Source of the DNA: Ramazzottius varieornatus
Taxonomy: Eukaryota > Tardigrada > Eutardigrada > Parachela > Ramazzottiidae
DNA length: 64,000 nt
Assembly: GCA_001949185.1 (NCBI GenBank)
Contig: BDGG01000002.1
Span: 6,910,772-6,974,771, forward strand
Reading direction: 5' to 3'
In this document: positions 45,741 through 57,930 of the stretch, piece by piece
Position numbering within the stretch: position 1 is the first letter of the stretch
Layout: each line of letters begins with the position of its first letter
Notes under the pieces: model-generated
The model's input: only the letters and a program-made list of their open reading frames with translations
The model's database searches: none
Told to the model about the DNA's origin: nothing
Position numbers and translations under genes: made by a program

Positions 45741-48330
45741 TTAGCGGTTCTGGAAACGCAATTGCTGGTTCGTGATGGGAATTTCGTCGTACAGAGACCC
45801 ACGGCGTCGGAGCTCAGTTTTCGCTGCATTAGGTTTAAGCTTCAGATCCCTGACTGTCAAGGCTGCCTCGTCCCATTGCGCTGCAAATGAAATGAGCAGC
45901 ATTAATCAGAAACCGCTAACCTGAACGAAGGTTCTCATTGAAACCACGGATAGACTAGAGTATTGGTAATTCCCATAATCTTGCCGGTAGTTCGCGCTTG
46001 CAGTCCGTTTATTTTTGTAGTTCGTACCGAAGGGCTACTCACCAAGTTCGTTCATATGCTCTCGAAGGATGTTGGTCACGGCTCTGCGATCCTGGTCTGA
46101 AGCGAAGCGTAACAAAAAAGTTTCCGCTTGGGTATTCAGCTCTATTCCCATTTCTTCCGGGCGTTTTGTAATTTTTATGCTCTACGATGAGCGAAGTTAT
46201 GATTATCATATAGTAATGCCGAAGAGGTTTCTTGTGACAACAATGTGGCCTACTTTTTTGGAAGTAAAAAACATGCAATAAACAGCAAAAACAACTGATT
46301 GAGTTCTCGCATTATTTTTATTGTTTAACGAACTTACTTTATCCACCCGAATGGCCATTTCCAACAACCTTCGGTCACGGTCGCTGTTATAGCAATAAAG
46401 ATACGAATTGACCAGTGTGCAGTAGTAGAAAGCTCCAGCTGTCGTACGGCTCGAGTGTCCGTTCATCTTGACTTCACTGATGTGTATACGGCCTATTTGA
46501 ATCTCTTTTATGGCACAATACGGCTGCACAGCAGTGCGGCAGGCAAAGGAACCGAAGAGCGGCACTTCGTACGCCGTTGAGAGCCGTTTTGTGGAACCTT
46601 AATTTGGGAACATAAATATTCATTCAAACCACGTTATAATGGAAGCAAGAGCGACTATTCACATGAGTAATGTCACATATAATTTTTGACCGATATGATG
46701 TGAAACGCAGACAGTGAAACCGTGCGCCGACATTTCACAAACCTACATACTTTTTCTTCACTGTGACTACGTAGGTCGCTGTATGCAGGTAAATGAGAGC
46801 TCTGCAGATCTCGTCGCCGACTTCTTACACGCATTGGATGTGGGAATATTTACCTTTCAGCGCATTTCGAATTGAAAGAATGTGAGATCTGCCCTCTTCT
46901 CCCGATATAAGGTCCTTCATGGACAGGGTGTTTTCGGCAATTTTCGTAAAGTTGGGCAGACTGGTAATGGGTAGCTGCTGTCCGTACTCGCCGGCATGCA
47001 GGTCAGCGAAGTGAATGCTGGCCGACTACGAAGCAGAGAAAAGAGAGTGAGAAGCTAACAACAACAACCACATCACTTTGACAAACATTTTGACATAATG
47101 TGACCAGCAGTAACTAGTCGTGCATTGTTGAGTGGACAGGTTGAACTCATCGAGAATGTAATAGGAATACCTCGCGATTTAACATACGACTACTGTTCGG
47201 TTGCGGTGAATATTACCTGTGTCCAAGGAGCGGGAGCCGAGGAGGCATAGCGCCGTCCGAAGGTACGGGTCAGCGATCGTGTTAGCTTCCGAGAAAGTTT
47301 ACGCACTGGAGAGATGGTTTTCTCTGACCCGCTGGAACATGCGTAACTGAACACCTCAATGTGCAACAGAGTGGTCGGCGTGATATTCGAACTAGAACAA
47401 TCACAGCACATCACTGATTACGTAATGGAGGCGACGTGAAGGACCGTGAGAAGAACGTGTGAGAAAATATGAATAATGTCTTATCGGAGTACCCTCATTA
47501 CGCGGTCAACAGAAGCTTACAACTCGATCAGTTCGGGAAAGACAACATCGGCCATGCTGGAGTCCACCATGACTTTTTGTGTGCTCTGCATATCCTGGTC
47601 GGTGTACAGAATGCAGAAGACCACAAACTTCTTGCCATAATTGTCCGCCTTATGTGAGCGGTCCTTGAAGTACTGGCGCTCCTTCCACACAAAAGGTAGC
47701 CGAATCTCTGCAAAAACAATCACCGTAAATCAGCGAGACAAAAGAAAATTCACGGATACTTGAAGGCCAGAAACTTAGCATCAGATTACTGTAGACCTGC
47801 CACTTCCGGGCCCGGGTTAGATTAAGAGATAAACTCTTTCTTTCCGGTTAAAAATTACTTCGTTGTGCCCGATTGTGTTAGGACTATTAAGGGTTTACTT
47901 TCATCTGTCAGTCTGTTGTTCTCTTAAAAGCAAAATGCTGATTTGACAGCTAAATCGATGAGGTTGCATTTGGCTGTTTGGCTATCCCGTCGAAGGTGTG
48001 AATTTCACACGCGAGCAAATATTTTTCAATGTCAGTGTTTACCGACCGATACTGTATCATTTGGCGCGCTGCGATATTGCTCTTCGAGACGTCAATAAGA
48101 TCGTTGCAGTTAACGTTCAATGATCATTCTGTCGCATCTTTAAGTGACAAGCGGCGACCTCGATTCCACAAGTAACAAAGCGTTTTATATGAATTTAAAT
48201 TACTCGATACGTGTAAAGTATGATGAGCAGCGATGATGTTGAATCGCATTAGGAGCTCTGCTTCATACCTGTGATAAGCAGGCGACCCTTAGGCAACTTG
48301 GGCGGAAGAGTGGCATTACGGCTCTTTTGT
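45741..48330 (-). CDS. RTKN: Rhotekin-like Rho effector (5' end incomplete)
   Basis: Rho-GTP-binding scaffold with an anillin-like region and a PH domain, acting at the cell cortex. Seven exons fit in phase: 48330-48269, 47707-47521, 47391-47217, 47025-46854, 46597-46338, 46181-46043, 45880-45741. They read LPKGRLLITEIRLPFVWKERQYF (rhotekin: ISDLRIPLMWKDTEYF), TTLLHIEVFSYACSS, a basic RKLSRKLTRSLTRTFGRR, SIHFADL, the PH part YEVPLFGSFACRTAVQPYC...YYCTLVNSYLYCYN and the conserved tail motif RRGSLYDEIPI. Upstream, exon-like blocks at about 48763-48825, 49025-49162 and 49653-49720 could encode the N-terminal HR1 region (IRRVRRMIDMVF; LRVSLDAAQRFLEG), but their joins are not in clear phase, so they are left out. 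Convergent with PSMB7. Confidence 0.85.
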
Positions 48331-50385
48331 CTGAAAAGAGATTTGAATGACCTGCAGTCAAGAGCATCTAATTGCAACAAGAAGGTTGGTCGTGATCGCA
48401 CCTTGTCGACTGCCGAGACGACATGCCGTTCAATTGAGATTCCATTGTCCGCGATGACGATGTATCAACACCATGTATTCAGCTCCAGATATATTCGTAA
48501 TTAGCCGCAAGTCCAAACAAGGAAGTTCCGTCTGCGGGACCATAGGTTACTCTGCACTTCGTCGCAATCGAAATTAAATGCCACACAATCAACGCACCTA
48601 TGCGTGAGGTTCTTGGTGCGAATAAATTAGAGCAGAATCCAATTTCATCTGCACGAGCAAACCTACTCAAAGTAATCGAAACCTCGAAAGTACCTGTTGG
48701 CGCTGAGAGTGTGGTAGAGCGGAAAACACTTGAGAAGTGTGAGATATCACTGCTGGGAACCATGCAGTCACTCCGAAAGCTCTTGACTGAGGCGAGCTCA
48801 GCCTGCAGTTCAGCCGGACGATCTAGATAGGCAACATAAAACTGAACGAGCGGAATATACCTTCTTATCAGTAAATATGATTGGAGAGTGGTCGTATAGG
48901 TACGTTAGTCATAATACTTAATACTTTAACCGATTACACAGCAAAATAGGCCGAACCTTGCTGTGGTCATCACAAGGCGGTTTACGATCTGTAGGCTTAG
49001 CCATACGAGCTCGTACAATCATACCAGAACTGCGGGCTGGTACTCTCCGAAGCGGCATGCCGGGTTGTGGCATGGCTCTTCCGAGCTCCTCAGTACTACA
49101 TCTCGGCCTTAGTCTTCGGCCTTCCAGAAATCTTTGAGCAGCATCCAGCGAGACCCGTAATCCTGAAAAGAGAGTGATGCATCTTAGTAAAATACTATAT
49201 TAGGCTTCAGGAGCTAATTTCTCAAGATGACCATAAACTCAGTGACGCACCGGCACTTGTTTGGATATATGATACATATGTAGATAGGCACTTGTTTGGA
49301 TGCATGATGATCCTATCCATCAACGAGAAAACACCTGCCGAGTGCCGACAACTGGAATCAACTTCCGGTGGTCAGCGTGAACGATATCCAGGGCCTCCGA
49401 GCTGTCTTTCTTCCGGCTTCACACAGGTACTTGATTGCCTCTCGATCCGGAAAGTCATTTGCATATCAGAACAACCGGACAATTATGCCGGCATCTGTAA
49501 GCGATCATACCGACACTTTTAGGTCTGTATAGATGGTAGAACGGCTTTTTGACTACTATACAGGGCGCTCTTTAGATGCACCACATGCAATAAACTCGTC
49601 AAGCTGACACAAATGATTAACAATTAACCATTTTTCACCGACTCACCTCAAAACAGAACACCATATCGATCATACGTCGAACTCTACGTATGCCATCGCT
49701 GTTACTATCAGATCGGGTGAATGAAAAACCGAAGAAAGATGCCGAGAGCTCAGATTCCCAAAAGCAGAATTGGCTCCGCAGTGACGTCATCCAGTTCGCG
49801 GTCCAACATTGCCCACACGGCCCACCAATTCAAAACAAATTCGCAGACTATTGATTGAGTGTCTTGATTGACAGAGCATGGAACTTCCCTCCTTCAAAAA
49901 TCAAAACGTTCAAACTTCATAGGTGGAAACTTACTTTGCTGATCCATCACAAAAATTGTCTGCTCCACTTCAGTGAAAAGACCAGAGACAACCTGGGCTC
50001 GAGGAGTCCGTGAGACTTTGGGCTATCACGCCGGAAGAGGCAGTGGCCACGGACTGATCACGTCTGAAGGCCGTGCTTGATTGCGATCTCCATGCGAAGG
50101 AATATTATGGCCTGATCCAATGACAAGTCCCGCTTGTGTTGCTTTCTTCACGGCTCAAGCAAGAAGTTTATGGAGAAACGAGTAACAGCAGCATTGGCGG
50201 TTCTGCGGTACAGCGGCGGACATTGCTCACAAACATCGGACACGGTCGGTGAGTGTGGATCACCGTGGAGGAAGCTTGTTCCTTTCGGGCTTACGTAAGT
50301 CAGCTACATTGAGTTAATCTACATCCGCTTTCCACGAGTTCCGTTCTTCTTCAACGCCGAGCAAGCTCCCTCTCCGTCTTCGAAG
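48331..50385. other. 5' part of rhotekin and HMGCR promoter region
   Basis: Probably holds the first exons of rhotekin (minus strand, to about 49.7 kb, perhaps with an ATG at about 49949) and the HMGCR upstream region. A TGACGTCA lies at 49782-49789. A 22-bp segment beginning GGCACTTGTTTGGAT is repeated about 37 bp apart near 49253 and 49288. No other gene is recognised. Confidence 0.45.
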
Positions 50386-53300
50386 ATGTTGTCCAGCGTC
50401 TTCTACAAGTACGGGCTGTTCTGCACCAAGCATGCCTGGGAAGCCATCGTGCTCATCGTCACTTTGACACTGTCCGTGACATCGCTGACGTTCTTCGGAG
50501 ACTCCACCGTGTCCCGAATATGCGACTGGAACTTCCGCTGTCCCGAACAAGAGGTACGTCCAGATCCAAGAACAGCGCGAACATCATTATCTTATAGCGC
50601 GGAATTGTGGATGCTAATGATGCAATACGCCTGTGTGATGTCATCGATTAGACTATTGCGGCTTACTTACTGGTTGTTAAAATAAGATCCTCTTCGTAGG
50701 CAATGCATAGCTCGGAAATAATCATCTTGTCCATCGGAAGATGTCTTGCAGCTGCCTACATCTATCTGCAGTTCCGAAAGTTAAGCACTCTGGGATCCAA
50801 ATACGTCTTAGGTACAGTAGCGCGTTCAACCGGAAATGGAATGCTAGTTATACTGTGTGGCACAAAGTAGTGCTAAGTGGGGAATAATTCTTTTTGCAGG
50901 GTTGGCTGGGTTCCTTTCCATATTCTTCTCGGTCGTATGCAGTGCTGGCTTAGTCCACCTGTTAGGTTACGAGCTCCAGGGTCTGGGAGACTCCCTTCCA
51001 TTCTTCCTGCTTCTGTTAGACCTTAGCAAGGTTACGGCTCTAGCTCAGTATGCCATTGGGGTGACGACCCAGGAGAGTAACGTCAAAGAAAGCGTGGCTC
51101 GAGGCATGGCTATTCTCGGTCCCAACTTGACTTTGGACACTGCGGTGGAAGTACTTGTGATGGGCATTGGCTGTCTATCAGGAATCCCCATGCTGGAAGT
51201 CAACTGCTGCTTCGGATGCATATCGCTAGCTGTCAACTATGTCGTCTTCATGACGTTCTTCCCCGGCTCTCTCTACCTAATCCTCGAGGTGAACAATCGT
51301 TCGGGTTTAATAAGTTTGGGACTGAAAACTCGACAAATTACATCGGCTAGATCGTTTTCTCGAGTCGCGCAGGATTTCTATAGTATTGGCCGAAAGCGTG
51401 CGCCACTTGAGAAGGCGATCCGTCTCCAGTTGAGTTATCGACTTATTGTGTAAGGGAAATCTTGAATTTGTTTTATTTGTTTGTGGGTTTTTTTTGCAGA
51501 TAACAAGAAGCGGTCAGACTTCACCATGGCCATCCGTGAAAAAGATGGACTTTGACTCGCCACCGAACCCCGTCGCTCAACGGGTCAAGCTGATCATGTC
51601 AGGAGGACTTGTCCTCGTATACGTGTACAGCCACCTGGCTAACCAACTGGTCACTACGTCCAGCTTTGAGAAGGACCTACTGGACATCGAACAGCGAACT
51701 CTCACACCGACTCTTCCTTTATGGAAGTTCTACCTTCAAAGGTACGCTATTTTCATCAGCAACAGCACGCTAAAAGGATAGTTATGTTCATACGGATTAC
51801 TGAGTGGTGGTTGACTTGCAGCTTCGGGAATGTCACCACTCAACAACTCATTTCGTACATCTGTGTGCTCTTCCTGAGCGTGAAGTACGTCTTCTGGGAT
51901 GCCGTGGTGGAAGTAGGGCCGAAGTCCCCTAGCCATGTGAAACACTCCCCGGTGGATGAGTCGCCGTCTCGGATCGGCACCGTCAAGACCGTCACGATAG
52001 CTGATCCTCCAGTACAAGAAAGCTCGCAACGAACGCCGCGTCCGAGACGCTTTACGGTAGGGGAAGACGACGAGGAAATGATCCTACCCTGCATGCTAGA
52101 CTGCTCTGTCCAGACTGATGACGAAGTGCTCAGAAAGAAGTCACCACCTGCTTCGCCTAGACCGTCGGAAGCCTCTGTCATTGCACTGAAGGTTTGTGGA
52201 ACTGCGATCCATTGATGGCGTATTGTTACAGCAAGCTATTACGGAGGAGTTTTTTCTGTACTGTAGAACAATGGACTGAGCGAGCTGACAGATGAGGAAG
52301 TCGTGGCTCTCGTACCGAAGTATCTACTGGACAGGAAGCTGGAGGAAGAACTGGGCGATAAGACGAGAGCAGTAAAGATTCGCCGAATGCTCACAGCCAA
52401 GTCACCTGCAGTTGCCAGACCAGAGGCTTTTGACGATATTCCCTTTGAAAATTACGACTATGCTCGGGTAAGTACGGGGTCAGGCAGCTAACTGTGAACC
52501 CTCCCTTTTCAACCCGATACTGTGGAACGTTCGAGTATGACCCTGCGAACCCTTCTTTATTTTTTGTTCTTATTATTAGGTGCACGGCCAGTGTTGCGAG
52601 ATGGTAAACGGGTACATACCCCTACCACTAGGAATTGCTGGTCCCTTGTCGCTCAACGGGAAAGAATATCAGGTTACTGTAGTATGGCTGACTTTCCGGG
52701 TGCCTGCTGTGAACTTTGCTCAAACCTGACTGAACCGATACGTTCTCGTGTTGCAGATCCCACTAGCGACAACTGAAGGTGTACTGGTAGCCTCCATCAA
52801 CCGGGGTCTGTCAGCCATCAGGCAGTCTGGAGGAGCGAAAGCCTTCCTTCGTGGGGATGGGATGACCAGAGCCCCTGTCGTTTCGATGCCTGATGGAGAA
52901 GGCGTTGATCAAAGTAAGCCTTCAAGAAAACACCTGGGTGCAGTTGTTCGTCATCTACAAACTGAGTGGTGGCCATCACATGGGACGCCTGCAAATGGCT
53001 TGAACGTGAACGTTTTATCCTAAGTGGCGCGGACCTTCAGCCAATACTAATGAAACGTGCGCCAATTGAGATAACGATCATATTCAACTTATACTCGTGC
53101 TGTACGGATGTTCCTTCTTTTAGTCATCAGGTGGATCGAAGCAGACGGTTTCAGAGAAATCAAACAAGCCTTCGACAGCACTTCCCGTTTCGCCCGGCTG
53201 GACAGCATCAAGACGGTGCAAGAAGGACGCAACCTCCACCTTCGGTTCAAAGCCAGAACCGGAGATGCTATGGGAATGAACATGTTGTGTAAGGGCACAG

Positions 53301-54150
53301 AAAGGGGTCTACAGGTCCTCCAGCAACACTTTCCCGAGATGCAAGTCATCGCCCTGAGCGGTAACTACTGCACAGACAAGAAAGCAGCAGCCATCAACTG
53401 GATCGAAGGTCGCGGGAAGTCCGTCGTCTGTGTCGCCCACATTCCCGAAGCCGTGCTGACCAAGGTCCTCAAGACCACAGCCAAGAAGCTGGTACAGCTA
53501 AACGTCAAGAAGAACTTCAACGGCTCGTCCATGGCTGGTACCATCGGCGGCAACAACGCCCAAGCGGCAAACATCGTCACTGCAATGTACCTCGCTACCG
53601 GTCAGGACGCGGCGCAGAGCATCGTTAGCTCGAACTGCTTCACAAATATGGAAATTGTCGAAGATAAGCCTGGGGACCTGTACGTTTCAGTCACGATGCC
53701 CTCGATCGAAGTGGGAACGGTTGGAGGAGGGACCAATCTTCCTGCCCAAGCTGCCTGTCTCGAGGTGAGAGCCGGAAACAAACTGTTTTGCAGACATGAT
53801 TTCTCGATGCTGATCTTGTTTACCATTCTGTGTAGATTCTGGGTCTTCGGGGCGCCCATCCCACAACTCCCGGTAAGAATGCTCAGACTTTGGCTCAAGT
53901 GGTTGCTGCAACAGTATTAGCTGGAGAGCTTTCCCTCATGTCCTCCTTGGTGGAAGGGACCTTGGTGAAGAGCCATATGACCCATAATAGGTAAAGTGAC
54001 TCTGACCAAACAAAAATTTCAACTTTTACGGAAGACTATTTTTCTTGTTGATGTTGTAGGTCAAAGATCGACATTTCTCGGGAAAGCCTTGCGAGTCGTG
54101 GTCAAGGAGACTCGCCTTCCGGTCAACTGCTGGAAGTACCCCGAAGTTGA
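50386..54150 (+). CDS. HMGCR: 3-hydroxy-3-methylglutaryl-CoA reductase
   Basis: ER membrane enzyme reducing HMG-CoA to mevalonate with two NADPH, the committed step of the isoprenoid pathway. Eleven exons: 50386-50553, 50700-50811, 50900-51288, 51500-51741, 51822-52191, 52267-52467, 52580-52672, 52757-52913, 53124-53764, 53836-53990, 54060-54150 (872 residues; human 888). The membrane half resembles the sterol-sensing domain: [18 protein letters not shown] (human YIYFQF, the INSIG-contact motif), [24 protein letters not shown] linker follows, then the catalytic half: [80 protein letters not shown] with the catalytic His and the serine that AMPK phosphorylates in mammals. Introns 3 and 8 carry the hairpin element. 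Confidence 0.96.
51340..51430. repeat. Intronic hairpin element in HMGCR intron 3
   Basis: Left arm GAGTCGCGCAG (51362-51372) after GGCTAGATCGTTTTCTC; right arm GTGCGCCACTTG (51398-51409) before AGAAGGCGATCCG. The loop ATTGGCCGAAAGC matches other copies. Intron 51289-51499. Confidence 0.85.
53005..53085. repeat. Intronic hairpin element in HMGCR intron 8
   Basis: Arms AAGTGGCGCGG (53022-53032) and GTGCGCCAATTG (53057-53068) with loop TTCAGCCAATACTAATG, then AGATAACGATC. Intron 52914-53123. Confidence 0.85.
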
Positions 54151-55240
54151 TTTCCGTCTGCTTGTAATCTCCTGTGCTGCCTGCTAAATATGGGTATTTG
54201 ATTGGCACAAGACTTTAATTTGGGCGAAAATCCTTGTTGTTTCTGTGATCGGGCTCTTGATTACCCAGTTGTAGTTTGAACTTTTTACTCCGGGATGTGT
54301 GATTGGAAGAGAGCAGTTCGTTGCATTTATTATTTGGAGACTGTGGAATGGTGTTTGTCGTAAAAGCAAGAATTTTGAGAATATATGCAGGTTTTTGATT
54401 TGACGTCTGCTTGTCGTGCGCGCAACATCGAAGCTGTAAGTCCTATAAAATAACAATCGCGTTTGCAGTGCCAACCAGATGTCATCAAGCTTTCAGTCTG
54501 AACGTGGGATTAAACGTTCAGTTCTGCAGAAGAAGCTATTATGACAGACGAAGACGAGGAGAACGTCACAAAAGTGCAAAAGTGATTTTGTCGACTTCGT
54601 GAAAGATCAAAGCGTGAAGCAATTGTGGTCCACTACGAGTATTGCAGTTCGTGGGTTTAAGGGCCGACACGGATGCTGAAGTCATCAGGAAAGGGGAAAG
54701 ACGGAGGTATGGAATCTGATAGCTTTTGATGTCCATCGGTGCTAACGAGGAGTCTGCCGAAAATGTCAGGTCAAGAGACGACGTCTTGCGTCCTTCGCAT
54801 GTGGTAACCGCAGGAACTTCCGGCCTATCCAGACAGGTGTCTCCCTCGCTCTTTGAGTCTCCCGTAATACACGCAAATTACCCAAAATGAATGCAGTCCG
54901 CCACGTGACCGTTGGTGAAGCTAGGATTTCATACGTAAGTACAGCCTTGTTGCTGCCATGCTCTGTCGGCGATCTTCACCGCCCGGCGCCCGTAAACCGA
55001 GTGGTAGTAGATTGTCCAAGGGATCTGAGCAACCACTGCAGTTGTCACTCATTAGCGTAAGGCCAGATCAACCCTTTCGCATCCAGCTGTCTACTTAGGA
55101 CGGCAGACTGAAGGGTTCATCAGCTCCACAAGGGATGCTGTTTGTCTGAAGACGAGCGATATCTATCCTCTATGTCTAATAAAACAGCACACCGTCGATA
55201 AGACAACTGCATCCATTCGGGCCGAACCAGCCAGAAAGTA
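54151..55240. other. Intergenic region after HMGCR
   Basis: HMGCR 3'UTR and unassigned sequence. Short chance frames only; nothing else recognised. Confidence 0.4.
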
Positions 55241-56437
55241 CAGGGTGGGGACACCAAGTGACTACCACCTAACAAAATTAGGCGGTTCTCGACCGAATTT
55301 TTGCTTGACTCCGCAACTAAATTACTTTGATTCAACATCCTTTTTGACACCTCCTGAAAAATTACTGGCCAGAAATCTGTTCAACAGGAGCCGAAATCGG
55401 CATGAAATCAGGAATGGAAAAAGTCAATAATTCTCTCAACTTTCTTGGTTGCCGAATTTTCGAAATTCATTTTCGATTTGCAACTGAGGTCTTGCTGTAA
55501 TCTTACTGAAAATAATTAAAATAGGGACTGGGCTACACATAACGTGGTCGAAAGAATCAATCTAACGTCTAGGACAAGAGAAACAATTTTTGCCGTATAA
55601 GGGAGTTTCCCGCTTGACCTGCATAGTGTTGCGTGCCTTAAGATTAAACTGAAGCTCGATAAGCGAATATAGAATGTTAGAGATAACGTTTGGGTCGAGA
55701 CAAAATATCTTCCCCACCGGAATTCATGCTAATCAGCTTTCCCAAAGTATATTTCAACCGATATGACGCTGGTTTTTCTATTTGGCGCTTCCGAGGTATT
55801 TTCCAAATTGTTCAGGAAACGAGTTTTTCTGGAGGGGTGTTGGCTCTGCTCCCAAAACCGCTTCTGCGGTTCTCAAGAGCATGCTTTGTAGTTTCGGTTG
55901 CTCGAGCTGCTTGAAAAACGGGCGGATGGGAAGACTTTAACAGATATGTCCAGGTAGGGAAGAAAATCGGGGAATCAGTTTTTTATACCAGTTTTCTACG
56001 CATGGCCTGCCGTACGGGCCGGATCAGCTGTTTACGCGATGCAGCCGCCTGTCCCCTATGGCTAACCGAGAACTCTACTTGACATACTATTCTACACGGA
56101 AGTGCTCGCCAAGCCTGTTTTACTTCCATGAATGGATCGGAGTTGAACTATTTTTTGGATAATGGCCGAATGCTCATTACCATGTCATCACCTGTCAAGT
56201 CGAGATTTGGGTGTATCTCCATGAGCTCTAAATGCTCATGTTCATAGAGGGGTGGAAAGTCGGGCTGTCCGAGAAGCGCCAAATAGCAAAAACCAGCGTC
56301 ATATGAATATACTATATGTCATTGGAAACAGGTTGAAAAGTTGTATGAGAGTTGTGAAGGACTGGACAAAAAAACCGTGAAACGATTTTTTCATAGCGTT
56401 TTGTTGTAAGTGGTAGTCACTTGGCATCCCCACCCTG
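55241..56437. mobile_element. 1.2-kb DNA element with inverted termini and TA flanks
   Basis: The left end (55241 on) starts CAGGGTGGGGACACCAAGTG and continues ACTACCACCTAACAA. The right end, read on the minus strand from 56437, starts CAGGGTGGGGATGCCAAGTG and continues ACTACCACTTACAACAA: about 36 bp of inverted repeat with few differences. Both ends are bordered by TA, as for Tc1/mariner-like insertions. A second inverted pair lies inside (around 55760-55795 and 56270-56305, sharing ATATGACGCTGG and TATTTGGCGCTTC). No transposase is visible, so non-autonomous. The superfamily is inferred only from the TA flanks. Confidence 0.7.
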
Positions 56438-57930
56438 TAGCAAAGCCCAATGAAGCTGTGTGTAAAAGTGGCGGACTTGACGGATGCCGGTATGTACTGC
56501 CAGCGATCGAAACGCAAGGATAGCTCCTTGCAGAAGTAACTTTAGCAACCCAAGGTAAAACTTCACCCGGTATGCACCATACTTTGAGTATCGGAACAAC
56601 CGTCTCCAGATGCGGGGCAGCTGTTGGCCCATCAAGAACAAATTTGGGCAGTTGGTTGCACTGCGCCGTGTTGACTTGAGTCGGTTCATGAGTTTTAGGC
56701 GAGAACCGCATTTGCTTGTCGTGCAGCTCCAGTGGAGCAATTCCTTTTCTACTAACTGCGTTGTTAGCCACGAGCTGCTTTCAGAATTTGGATACTAAAA
56801 AAGCCAGACATCAGTGAGACATGAAACGAGGGAGAAGAATGGGAGTGGTACTAAATGACTACTGCAACCGGAAGTCATCCGATACCGTCGACCGAATGTC
56901 AAAGAACGGGATGTACTTGCACTTCTTAATAGCTTCCAGAACTTCCAGACAACCGAAAATCTCTTCCATAACGTGAGCAAGAATCCACTGGAAAGTCACT
57001 GTGTAAATACTCTTCGGATTCATTCAGCTCCCGAAGAGCATCATCTGCTGGTCCTCTCGCCACAGCGGGCCCGGTTCCCGTCTCCGCTGCGTCCATCTGT
57101 CCTGAACTCGACAATATTCCTGCAAAAACAAGAAATGGAAACATAATACTAATACGGTGACGGGTATCCAGATAAATGCACAGAAGCAGCAGAACGAACT
57201 TCAGAACTCCGGAGAATCTGGCTCGTCCGTTATGGCCTTTTTTGACCCCGGTCACGGATCGCCTATCACAGAGTCCTGGGGTGCAGGGTCTAGTGTAAGT
57301 TGGGTCTTCCCCCCTCCAGCGGCTGCAGCCTCAAAAAATACAAATCAATCAATCTTTCTAGACGACTGGTTCCATATCGTCTTGGCGGGTGTCGTTGTTC
57401 CATACATTTTGAATTTTGATCTGTTTATCCCTTTATCCAGCATCCCAAAATCCAGATTTCAGAAATCCGGATTTTCTAAACGCCAACTTCTTCGACCTTT
57501 ATCTTGATGGTTCGTAGCTACTAGCTAGCCTTCAGATTTGACTACCTTCCTTTGTGTGATTGAGGGAAAGCTCAACGGATGGTGCATACTTTGGAAGATA
57601 CGGTAAGAAGTTTATGGTCCAGAGTTGGAACTTTGTGGCGTCTCGAGCTGTAGAAGCGACTTCTGATAACGAGATGCTGCTGTTTTGCAGGTTTTGAAAC
57701 TCCTTTGCATCCTGACCAAGCCAATCTGCTGATAGCTCGAGAGCATATTGTGGGAGCTTCGCTGCAGAACGCAGTAAGAGTACAAGTGGGTCTAACCGCT
57801 ATTGATATCCTACTGGCTATCCTACTACTGTGCGTACGCTTACGGCAGCTTCGATTACTGATGTATTCCGTAAAAAGCATCCTTTTCCTTGCAGTATCAA
57901 GAAGGTGTGCAGCAAGACCGAAGCCCAACC
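56438..57930. other. Unassigned region upstream of PRC1
   Basis: Minus-strand frames here look partly coding. Around 57090-56870 one frame reads MDAAETGTG...LRELNESEEYLHSDF and the next frame continues WILAHVMEEIFGCLEVLEAI...FFDIRSTVSDDFRLQ. They would join only with a one-base shift or an unseen intron. A further block lies at about 56780-56450. No family is recognised and no consistent gene model was reached. The right part also holds 5'UTR sequence of PRC1. Confidence 0.3.
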
